In this document: piece after piece, positions 51,314-57,486 of the stretch | How positions within the stretch are numbered: position 1 is the first letter of the stretch | Layout of the letters: each line of letters begins with the position of its first letter | NCBI GenBank assembly: GCA_002396385.1 | Contig: DGTD01000081.1 | Coordinates: 1 to 57,486 of the forward strand | Direction of reading: 5' to 3' | DNA length: 57,486 bases | From: Bacteroidales bacterium UBA4345 | Lineage (GTDB): Bacteria; Bacteroidota; Bacteroidia; Bacteroidales; Paludibacteraceae | Program-made: the position numbers and the translations under genes | The notes under the pieces: model-generated | Databases searched by the model: none | What the model was told of the DNA's origin: nothing | Seen by the model: the letters and a program-made list of their open reading frames with translations, nothing else

Positions 51314-52327
51314 TTAATTAATCTGTGCCATTTTTAGCAACATCAGCGTGTAGTCGTTTTGCCGGTATTCGCTATATATTGCTATGTTTTTCAGCTGTTT
51401 TTGCTCCCATTGGTTGCCCTTAGGCGCAATGCCTCTGCTTAAGAGTTGTGTGCCTATCCATAGTCCGAACCCCGATTTCGTACCATATTGACCGCACCAC
51501 TGTTTATAGTCGGTAACAGGGAAACGGTCCGATATTTCCTTTTCTGCGGCTTTGTCGCAGTCGCATCCGGTCAGCACAAGGTCTATGTCGGTAGCTTTTA
51601 GTTGGTTGCTGTTTGCCAACTCCTCTATGCTGTTGGCAATTTGTTTGGGTGTGGTCTCGTGTAGTAGACTTACTGCTGCCAGTTCGCACACACTGCCTTC
51701 CTTTTCTGTTGTGAGCAGAAACGAACTGGAACCCTCGCCCATTTGTCTACCTCCCCTCCAGAAACCCATTTTGCGCATTACCTCATACTCTGTGGCGGTA
51801 ATTTCGTCGGCTCCGGTCACTAGTGCGTCTTTGATGTCGCCAGAAGTTAATTGTAACATGGCGTCGGTAAGCGCCGATTCCATCGAGTAGCCACCATGGG
51901 CATAAGTCACATTGTAGCCATGGTGTCCGAGTAAAAGTCCGGTCTGACCGCCGAAGGTGTTGCCTGTAGACTGGATGAAGTTAGACGGGTTCAGCAAGTC
52001 TTCGCCATTGTCAATAATGCAGCGGAGGAATTTCTCAGTGTCCTCCAAACCGCCCATTGCCGTGGCCGACATAATGGCGTCTGGTATCAGAAGGTTGCCA
52101 TCTGGCAGAGTCAGACAGTCGAGCGACGTGCTTACCCCCATTTTTATAAGGTGTGCCATTCGACGTCGTTTACCGGCATCGGTTATAATGCCCTTGTAGT
52201 CGGGCTCTATGGCGTGCAGTTGGTCTGTTTCCGCTTGGGCTGCTTTCCATGAACTGAAAAATCCGTTTGTACGGAAACTTTCTTGTGGACTGATGCACGA
52301 GGTGCGGGCTATGAAGACTTTTTTCAT
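51314..52327 (-). CDS. Ketosynthase-like protein lacking the catalytic triad (chain-length-factor-like)
   Basis: The 337-residue protein is a beta-ketoacyl synthase homologue (FGGQTGLLLGHHGYN, DALVTGADEITATEYEVM, GTKSGFGLWIGTQLL). Compared with the adjacent active KS, its motifs are degenerate: the active-site Cys region reads TYAHGGYS, the first His motif (NAHGTGT) reads LTGCDCD, and the second (GHTLGA) reads GTKSGF. So the Cys-His-His triad is gone. It probably forms a heterodimer with the KS at 52332 as a chain-length factor. ATG 52327 gives MKKVFIARTS. Confidence 0.78.
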   Translation of the reverse strand: MKKVFIARTSCISPQESFRTNGFFSSWKAAQAETDQLHAIEPDYKGIITDAGKRRRMAHLIKMGVSTSLDCLTLPDGNLLIPDAIMSATAMGGLEDTEKFLRCIIDNGEDLLNPSNFIQSTGNTFGGQTGLLLGHHGYNVTYAHGGYSMESALTDAMLQLTSGDIKDALVTGADEITATEYEVMRKMGFWRGGRQMGEGSSSFLLTTEKEGSVCELAAVSLLHETTPKQIANSIEELANSNQLKATDIDLVLTGCDCDKAAEKEISDRFPVTDYKQWCGQYGTKSGFGLWIGTQLLSRGIAPKGNQWEQKQLKNIAIYSEYRQNDYTLMLLKMAQIN

Positions 52328-52331
52328 ATTT

Positions 52332-53504
52332 TTATATTCCAAAAATAAGCGACGAGACGTTCCCCCCAAAACCAAACGAGTTAGACATTATGGTCTTTAT
52401 ACCTGCATTGGTTTTGACTTCTGTTTCAGGTCTGACAGCAAGCTCGTGCATAGGGGTCTTGAAGTTGAAAGTGGGAATTATGGTGTCGTTCTTCAACATC
52501 ATTGCGCAAAAAGCGGCTTCTATGCCTCCACATGCTCCCAGCGTGTGTCCGGTGTACACTTTTGTGGAACTAAAAGGTGGCAACTGGCTGCCGAAAAGGC
52601 GGCCCATGGCTGTGCTTTCGCTTAGGTCGTTGTTCCCGGTTCCTGTTCCGTGGGCGTTCACATAGTCGATGTCGGCTGGTTGCAAGCCAGCCTTTTCAAT
52701 AGCCCCCTTCATCGCAAGGTAGGGGCCTTCTCCGTTTGCCGAAGTGGCTGTCTGGTGGAAAGCATCGTTGGCGTTGGCATAACCAAGCAGATTGCAATAA
52801 GAATGGTTTTTGCCGGGTTCGCGTTGCAATACAAGAAATCCGGCTCCTTCCCCTAAATTCAGACCATTACGGCTGTCGTCGAACGGACGGCATTGTTCAT
52901 GGTCGAGAATCATCAGCGATGTGAAGCCGTTGATTGTGAATTTGCACAATGGGTCGGTCCCGCCCACAACTACGGCGTCGAAGTCTTGGCTGTGGAGCAG
53001 ACGGTCGGCCATCATAACAGCGTTGGCACTGCTAGAACAGGCGGTACTGATAGTGGTTATGAAATCTCTTATCCCCAGGTATTCGGCTATGCGGAAGGTG
53101 CTTGCACCACAATCGTGTTCAAAGAGGTAGCGCAAATGGGTGCGCCGGCCTTCGTGTAGGTCGGTGAAGTATTGCTCGCTCAGATCCATGCCGCCTACCG
53201 ACGTGCCCGAAACCAGTGCTACCTTCATTCTAGAAGGGTCTATCCCGGCGTCGTTTATGGCTTCTTTTGCAGCCATCATACCTAAAAGGGCTGTGCGTGA
53301 GTAAGTCTTTCGGGTGTCTAAACCCAAAAGACCGGCCAGTTCGGCGTTGGTCTCCTTTATTTCGCCTGCAGGAACGTTGTGCCTGGTTTGTAAACGGGTT
53401 AGGGGGCCAATTCCGCTGCGCTTTGCGAGAAGTGCAGACCAGTTATTTTGGACGTCCAAACCCATCGAGCTGACCAAGCCTAGGCCAGTTACGTGTGTTG
53501 CCAT
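52332..53504 (-). CDS. Beta-ketoacyl-ACP synthase with intact triad
   Basis: The 390-residue KAS II-type enzyme condenses malonyl-ACP with an acyl primer. It has TISTACSSSAN (Cys156), VNAHGTGTGNND (His285) and YTGHTLGACGG (His320), all the catalytic residues. It begins directly at the ACP stop and ends 4 nt before the triad-less KS-like gene, an arrangement typical of aryl-polyene and dialkylresorcinol clusters. It may extend a long or aryl-primed chain. Confidence 0.88.
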   Translation of the reverse strand: MATHVTGLGLVSSMGLDVQNNWSALLAKRSGIGPLTRLQTRHNVPAGEIKETNAELAGLLGLDTRKTYSRTALLGMMAAKEAINDAGIDPSRMKVALVSGTSVGGMDLSEQYFTDLHEGRRTHLRYLFEHDCGASTFRIAEYLGIRDFITTISTACSSSANAVMMADRLLHSQDFDAVVVGGTDPLCKFTINGFTSLMILDHEQCRPFDDSRNGLNLGEGAGFLVLQREPGKNHSYCNLLGYANANDAFHQTATSANGEGPYLAMKGAIEKAGLQPADIDYVNAHGTGTGNNDLSESTAMGRLFGSQLPPFSSTKVYTGHTLGACGGIEAAFCAMMLKNDTIIPTFNFKTPMHELAVRPETEVKTNAGIKTIMSNSFGFGGNVSSLIFGI

Positions 53505-53762
53505 TTACTTTTTATTGGCTTTGATGTATTCGGCTATAGAATTTACAGAGGTGAAAACCTCTTTCGCTTGCTTTGGTTCCGGAATCTTTATTCCATAGTA
53601 TTTTTCTAAAAGCATTACTAATTCCAAAGCGTCAATGCTGTCAAGACCGAGACCTTTGTCTCCGAAGAGTGGAGCGGCTGGGTCAATGTCAGCGGGTGTG
53701 GTTTCTTCTAAATTCAGTTCGTCAATAATTTGTTGTTTGAGCTGTTCTATCAAATTATCCAT
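53505..53762 (-). CDS. Acyl carrier protein of the KS operon
   Basis: The 85-residue protein has the phosphopantetheine site in GLGLDSIDALEL (Ser42) and the usual four-helix composition with many acidic residues. It carries the growing acyl chain for the neighbouring KS enzymes. It lies 12 nt after the long KS gene. No phosphopantetheinyl transferase is in the window. It is distinct from a housekeeping ACP, which would be expected beside fabD/fabF. Confidence 0.9.
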   Translation of the reverse strand: MDNLIEQLKQQIIDELNLEETTPADIDPAAPLFGDKGLGLDSIDALELVMLLEKYYGIKIPEPKQAKEVFTSVNSIAEYIKANKK

Positions 53763-53774
53763 ATATGTGGTCTT

Positions 53775-55523
53775 TTATGGTTTCTTTTCTATAAGTTTTA
53801 GCTCTGCCTCGTATTTGCCTTGCAGAAAATCGGCGTAGCCAACTATACATTTTTTTGCCCGGCCTTCTGCTAACAGCAGGTCGGCGTAGCCTGGCAAAAA
53901 GTTTTCGCATTCTTCTTTGCTGCCGGCTACAAGGCACAGGTTCTCTCCTTTGAACTTGTGCCGTATGCAGATTTCTCCCTGCATTATGTTGGCAAGGGTA
54001 TATACGAAGATGGCAGGGCTTGGCATATACGGTTCTTTTACCTCAATCACTTTTTGGTGACGCAGGTCGGTGTCTAAACTCGATGCGCGACAGCCGAGCA
54101 ACAGGGCTACACCTTCCTCTCCGCAATCTGCCAGATTTTCTCCTTCCGTTAGGTATTCGGCAGCGGTTAGTGCCAGTTTGCAGAGGTCGTCCATCTTTGA
54201 GAATTTCATGTAGGGTTGGGCAATAGCCTTGAAGGCTCCTCTAATGAATTGCCCGAAATCGTCGCTATCGTTACCGGTATAAACGGTGTCTCCGTTCCTC
54301 CATATTTTTTTATCTGCTATAGTGCAAGTCGAAATTGTGGTGCTGCCGGTTTCTGGTGGGTATAACTTCCCGCTCTTCTCTGTCGAGATGACGATAGCCG
54401 CATTACATCCGCCAAACCCCGAGGCTGTTTTTAGTATGGTGCGTAGCTTCGCTGGTCCTGTACTTGTGCTGACGTTGACGTTTACGGGAACACCCAGTTG
54501 TTCGAAGTTGAGGGTGCGTGGGCGAATACCGCGCCGTATGCATTCAATGCAAATAATGGTTTCCAGCAGTCCCGATGCTCCCAAAGTGTGCCCGAAGTAG
54601 CCTTTCAAACTGAGAAGGGGAACTTCGTTGAGGCCTGCCAACCCTATAGCCTTCGACTCCATCTCGTCGTTGTAAGGGGTGGCTGTCCCATGGGCATCAA
54701 TCAGGTCAATGTCTGAAATTTCTGCTTCTGCTTCTGCCATTGCGTTCTGTATCGCAAAAAAAAGACCGTCTCCCGTGCGTGAGGGCCCTGAAATGTGGTT
54801 AGCGTCGTTGCTCGATGCTCCGCCAGCCAGCATAATGCGCTGTTCCCCTGCTAAGCTCGGGTCGGTGCTTACTATGAGGGTGGCGACACCTTCTCCCATA
54901 CTTAAACCATCGCGGTTGGCATCGTAAGGTTTGCATGGCTTGGCACTGACCGATTGGAACGACTCGAAACCGCTGATGACGAATTCTGTTAGCTCGTCGC
55001 CTCCGATGATAACGGCAGTGGCGTATTTGCCGCTTTTCAAAAGCCGTATGGCGGTAACTTGTGCTAAAACTCCCGAAATGCATGCATTACTGATTACAAG
55101 TGGGGTGTTTGCTGCTCCGAAGAAGTTGGCAACCCGTTTTGCCAATTGGTCGAGAAAAGCGTCGTTGGGTACTTTCTCAGAGCCTTCCAACAACCTGATA
55201 TTGCCTTTGGTCGTCGAGAAAATGAAGACTACGTTATCTGACCTTGTGTCTACGGCCGTTTGACTGAGTGCTTTGCTTGCCGAAGTTATCATCAGCCGCT
55301 CCAGCCTGTGCATATTGGCGGTCTGACGATAAATTGCCGATTCCTCTAAATCGTTGTCGTTGATGTGTTGCGCCAAAAAAGGTTCGGGATAAAGGCGCTT
55401 GTCGTCAACCAGACCAATGCCTGTCTTCTCTGCAAACACGCTGTCGGCATTGGCGGTGGTGTCGCTGCCTAGTCCGCTTATTATGTTGTCGGCTATGGCG
55501 TAAACTATTTTAGCAGATTCCAT
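53775..55523 (-). CDS. Ketosynthase with C-terminal degenerate KS-like extension
   Basis: The 582-residue protein has a full KS domain at about 1-380 with SNACISG (Cys148), DAHGTATPYND (His278) and GHTLGASG (His312). The remaining 200 residues contain a stretch (PSPAIFVYTLANIMQGEICI) that resembles the N-terminal half of a KS-like protein without a nucleophile. Thus one polypeptide may combine an active KS and an auxiliary domain. ATG 55523 gives MESAKIVYAI; the ~32-residue longer frame is out. The gene overlaps the thioesterase end by 19 nt. Confidence 0.8.
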   Translation of the reverse strand: MESAKIVYAIADNIISGLGSDTTANADSVFAEKTGIGLVDDKRLYPEPFLAQHINDNDLEESAIYRQTANMHRLERLMITSASKALSQTAVDTRSDNVVFIFSTTKGNIRLLEGSEKVPNDAFLDQLAKRVANFFGAANTPLVISNACISGVLAQVTAIRLLKSGKYATAVIIGGDELTEFVISGFESFQSVSAKPCKPYDANRDGLSMGEGVATLIVSTDPSLAGEQRIMLAGGASSNDANHISGPSRTGDGLFFAIQNAMAEAEAEISDIDLIDAHGTATPYNDEMESKAIGLAGLNEVPLLSLKGYFGHTLGASGLLETIICIECIRRGIRPRTLNFEQLGVPVNVNVSTSTGPAKLRTILKTASGFGGCNAAIVISTEKSGKLYPPETGSTTISTCTIADKKIWRNGDTVYTGNDSDDFGQFIRGAFKAIAQPYMKFSKMDDLCKLALTAAEYLTEGENLADCGEEGVALLLGCRASSLDTDLRHQKVIEVKEPYMPSPAIFVYTLANIMQGEICIRHKFKGENLCLVAGSKEECENFLPGYADLLLAEGRAKKCIVGYADFLQGKYEAELKLIEKKP

Positions 55524-55957
55524 TTCTTTTTCCAACTCAAATAAAATTCTGGGGTTGTGAGCTCTAACTCGCCTGTGTCTTTTTTCAAGAAAACCTGTGT
55601 TGTGCTGCCTGTCGCGCACAACACGTGTTCCGGCTCTTTGTAGACCGAGTACTCGAATATGATTTTTGCGGCGGGGGTGTCAATAAAACGGGTTTCGATA
55701 GTGCCGCGTTCACCAGCGTGTAGCGGATGATGATACTGACAGGTAACATCGACTATCGGTATTACATAGCCTTCTTTGAAGACTTCGAGGTACGGCATTC
55801 CGAAGTTTTCTCCAAAAGACTCTCTGCCGTCTTCAAAATAGCGGATGTATTCGCCGTGCCAAACCACGCCAATGCCGTCTGTTTCGCTGAAACGGACGCG
55901 CAGCGGCATCTTGTCCACTAGATTGGTGGGTGTTTGTTCTGTCTTTCTCTTTCTCAT
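55505..55957 (-). CDS. Hotdog acyl-(acyl carrier protein/CoA) thioesterase, YbgC/4HBT-like
   Basis: The 150-residue protein has the hotdog core RVRFSETDGIGVVWHGEYIR with the conserved Asp, then FEDGRESF and YHHPLHAGERGTIETRF. It would hydrolyse the thioester at the end or release of the chain. I chose ATG 55957; a good promoter (see below) lies 20-51 nt upstream of it, which rules out the longer frame to 56023. It is the first gene of a seven-gene operon that continues to 50160. Confidence 0.85.
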   Translation of the reverse strand: MRKRKTEQTPTNLVDKMPLRVRFSETDGIGVVWHGEYIRYFEDGRESFGENFGMPYLEVFKEGYVIPIVDVTCQYHHPLHAGERGTIETRFIDTPAAKIIFEYSVYKEPEHVLCATGSTTQVFLKKDTGELELTTPEFYLSWKKKWNLLK

Positions 55958-55976
55958 ATGACCCGTTCTAATCTTA

Positions 55977-56008
55977 CAAAAATAATGATTAGACGGCAAT
56001 TTGGCAAA
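55977..56008 (-). promoter_or_regulatory. Promoter of the KS/ACP operon (minus strand)
   Basis: On the minus strand TTTG (56008-56005), exactly 20 nt and TATTTTTG (55984-55977) match the Bacteroides consensus perfectly. Transcription would begin near 55970, leaving a leader of about 13 nt before the thioesterase ATG. Confidence 0.75.
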
Positions 56009-56404
56009 TTTGAAACTAATCACCTTGTTTTATGGCAAGTGACTAGCCATACAAACAAATACTCTATTTAGGGTTGACGGCTTCCTGTCTAATGGGAAAC
56101 ACCGTTCCCTTGTCGCATCTCTCTCCTTCGTCCGGAAAAAGTTTGGGTCGTGATTGGCTGTTCAAAGATTTTATGTTTTAAATGCAAAACAAATCCCTTG
56201 ATATGTGGTTTTGTTAGTTTGTGTCTTACTGACTGATTGTCAGATTAATATATTTATTTTAATGACAAATTGTCAGATAAGGGGCTTCTGTTCTGCCAAA
56301 TTTGCGGGCCCGGCCTCTTGGCAAGTGTTTTGCGTGTGGGTGTGTGGTTGCTGTTTTTAATGGCTACCAAATTCTTCTTAAGCAAATAATAAAAAATAGA
56401 TAAT
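56009..56404. other. Intergenic region between the KS operon and clpB
   Basis: This 396-bp stretch has no gene. It holds the spaced inverted repeats at 56229-56275 described separately and a CG-rich segment at 56305-56325. No Bacteroides-consensus promoter for clpB is clear here, in contrast to the perfect one on the other side. Confidence 0.5.
56229..56275 (+). promoter_or_regulatory. Two spaced inverted repeats upstream of clpB, candidate stress operator
   Basis: CTGAC-N5-GTCAG (56229-56243) and TGACAA-A-TTGTCA (56263-56275) are two imperfect copies of the same dyad sharing TTGTCAGAT. Their centres are 33 bp apart, about three helical turns. They lie 130-176 bp before the clpB ATG. Two like-phased sites suggest binding of a dimeric regulator on one face of the DNA. 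The regulator is unknown. Confidence 0.45.
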
Positions 56405-57486
56405 ATGAATTTCCAAAACTTTACAATTAAAGGTCAAGAGGTGGTTCAAGAGGCTGTGAAGGTTGCCCAAGGTAACGGACAGCAGTACATTGAACCTGCC
56501 CATTTGATGAAGGGAATCCTTAAAGTGGGCGAAAATGTGGTCGACTTCATTTTCAGCAAAATGGGAATGAACAAGGCTGTTGTTGAACAAGTTGTAGACA
56601 GGGAGGTGGCTGCTCTCCCTAAGGTGAGCGGTGCCCAGCCGTATCTTTCCAGTGCTACCAATTCGGTGCTGCTAAGGGCTGAAGACCTGTCGAAAAAGGC
56701 GGGCGATGAGTTTGTCTCGGTCGAGTACATCCTTTTCGCTCTGTTTAAAGAGGCCGGACCGGTTTCTACTTTGTTGAAGGATGCGGGTATGAACGAGAAG
56801 GATCTTGAGGCGGCCATCCGTGAACTCCGTAAGGGTAGTAATGTGAAGAGCCAGAGTGCCGAAGACCAGTATAACTCGCTTGAAAAATATGCGGTTAATC
56901 TGAATGAGAAAGCTCGTTCGGGCAAACTCGACCCTGTTATTGGACGTGACGAGGAAATCCGGCGTGTTTTGCAAATCCTTAGCCGTCGTACCAAGAATAA
57001 CCCAATTCTGATTGGTGAACCGGGTACAGGTAAAACCGCTATTGTGGAAGGCCTTGCCGGACGTATTGTGCGAGGTGATGTGCCTGAAAACTTGAAGACC
57101 AAGCAGATTTTCTCGCTCGATATGGGCGCATTGGTGGCTGGTGCCAAATTCAAGGGCGAATTTGAAGAGCGTTTGAAGGCGGTTATTAATGAAGTGGTGA
57201 AAGCCGATGGCGAAATTGTCCTCTTTATTGATGAAATACACACTTTGGTGGGTGCCGGCGGTGGTGAGGGCGCTATGGATGCGGCCAACATCTTGAAACC
57301 TGCCTTGGCGCGTGGCGAACTCCGTGCCATTGGTGCCACTACGCTTAGCGAGTATCAGAAGTATTTCGAGAAGGATAAGGCGTTGGAGCGCCGTTTCCAA
57401 CAGGTGATGGTCAACGAACCCGACGAGGCTAGCACCATTTCTATCCTACGTGGCTTGAAGGAACGTTACGAGAACCACCACAAGGT
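56405..57486 (+). CDS. clpB: ATP-dependent disaggregase ClpB, 5' part (runs off window)
   Basis: The open frame from ATG 56405 to the window edge gives 360 residues: an N-domain ([26 protein letters not shown]), then the first AAA+ module with [19 protein letters not shown] (Walker A), [32 protein letters not shown] (Walker B) and [20 protein letters not shown]. ClpB works with DnaK to resolve protein aggregates after heat stress. The frame has no stop within the window, so the gene continues beyond it. Confidence 0.96.
   Translation, partial: MNFQNFTIKGQEVVQEAVKVAQGNGQQYIEPAHLMKGILKVGENVVDFIFSKMGMNKAVVEQVVDREVAALPKVSGAQPYLSSATNSVLLRAEDLSKKAGDEFVSVEYILFALFKEAGPVSTLLKDAGMNEKDLEAAIRELRKGSNVKSQSAEDQYNSLEKYAVNLNEKARSGKLDPVIGRDEEIRRVLQILSRRTKNNPILIGEPGTGKTAIVEGLAGRIVRGDVPENLKTKQIFSLDMGALVAGAKFKGEFEERLKAVINEVVKADGEIVLFIDEIHTLVGAGGGEGAMDAANILKPALARGELRAIGATTLSEYQKYFEKDKALERRFQQVMVNEPDEASTISILRGLKERYENHHK

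Noticed and set aside
56446..57400. Two long minus-strand frames opposite clpB
   Set aside because: They are shadows of the ClpB coding frame, which is unmistakable and runs to the window edge without a stop.
1..57486. CRISPR arrays, tRNA genes, insertion sequences
   Set aside because: No regularly spaced direct repeats, cloverleaf-like segments or transposase genes were seen on either strand.

Overview
The window reads as chromosomal DNA of a Bacteroidales bacterium (Bacteroidota). The evidence is a NusG-like UpxY antiterminator heading a capsule locus, promoters of the form TTG-N20-TAnnTTTG with weak Shine-Dalgarno sites, and Bacteroidetes-typical families (DUF2851, DUF4886, DUF4956, DUF2490, DUF3836, NTP_transf_5). 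The genus cannot be fixed from this sequence alone.

Left flank (1-6380): the 3' end of a 5S rRNA and its terminator; then ybeY, a histidine acid phosphatase and an MFS symporter on the plus strand; then fabD and a bifunctional hisB on the minus strand. Behind hisB lies a small minus-strand unit outside ordinary gene calling: a promoter (6347-6378), two tandem 18/19-residue cationic amphipathic peptides that are paralogues of each other (6207-6263 and 6096-6155), and a strong terminator (5973-6004). This is the most novel-looking item in the window.

Capsule or exopolysaccharide locus (6956-36686, all plus strand): upxY with a good promoter, then two visible modules. Module 1 (7.0-14.6 kb, moderate GC) has two membrane acyltransferases, two ATP-grasp ligases, a WecE/RffA-type sugar aminotransferase and a GT4. 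A DUF3791-DUF3990-DUF3791 toxin-antitoxin-like trio (14.65-15.6 kb) sits at the junction. Module 2 (15.7-34.3 kb, clearly AT-rich) has the Wzx flippase, a third ATP-grasp, a GNAT gene broken by a stop codon, three exported proteins (SGNH/DUF4886, a propeller-like protein, GDPD), EpsG-type Wzy, GT2 and GT4. It also holds a dense set of CDP-alditol genes: TagD, two TagF-like transferases, a TarI/IspD cytidylyltransferase, SDRs, LicD, a TagD-Gfo/Idh fusion and a CDP-alcohol phosphotransferase. Together these predict a teichoic-acid-like, alditol-phosphate-bearing surface polymer. A hairpin terminator precedes the final genes, glf and a NTP_transf_5 protein. No initiating sugar-1-phosphate transferase, UpxZ or dTDP-sugar supply genes are present, so those must be encoded elsewhere.

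Right flank (36.7-57.5 kb): a lipid kinase, DUF2851, a secreted metallophosphoesterase, a polyphosphate-polymerase operon (VTC/DUF4956/DUF2490 with DUF3836 and a lipoprotein), a pRiA4b ORF-3-like protein, dnaA, a LolC/E-like permease, rbfA and dprA. A compact seven-gene type II fatty-acid or polyketide-like operon follows (hotdog thioesterase, long KS, ACP, KS, a KS-like protein lacking the catalytic triad, polysaccharide deacetylase, lipoprotein) with a textbook promoter. The window ends inside clpB, which is preceded by two spaced inverted repeats that may be a stress operator.
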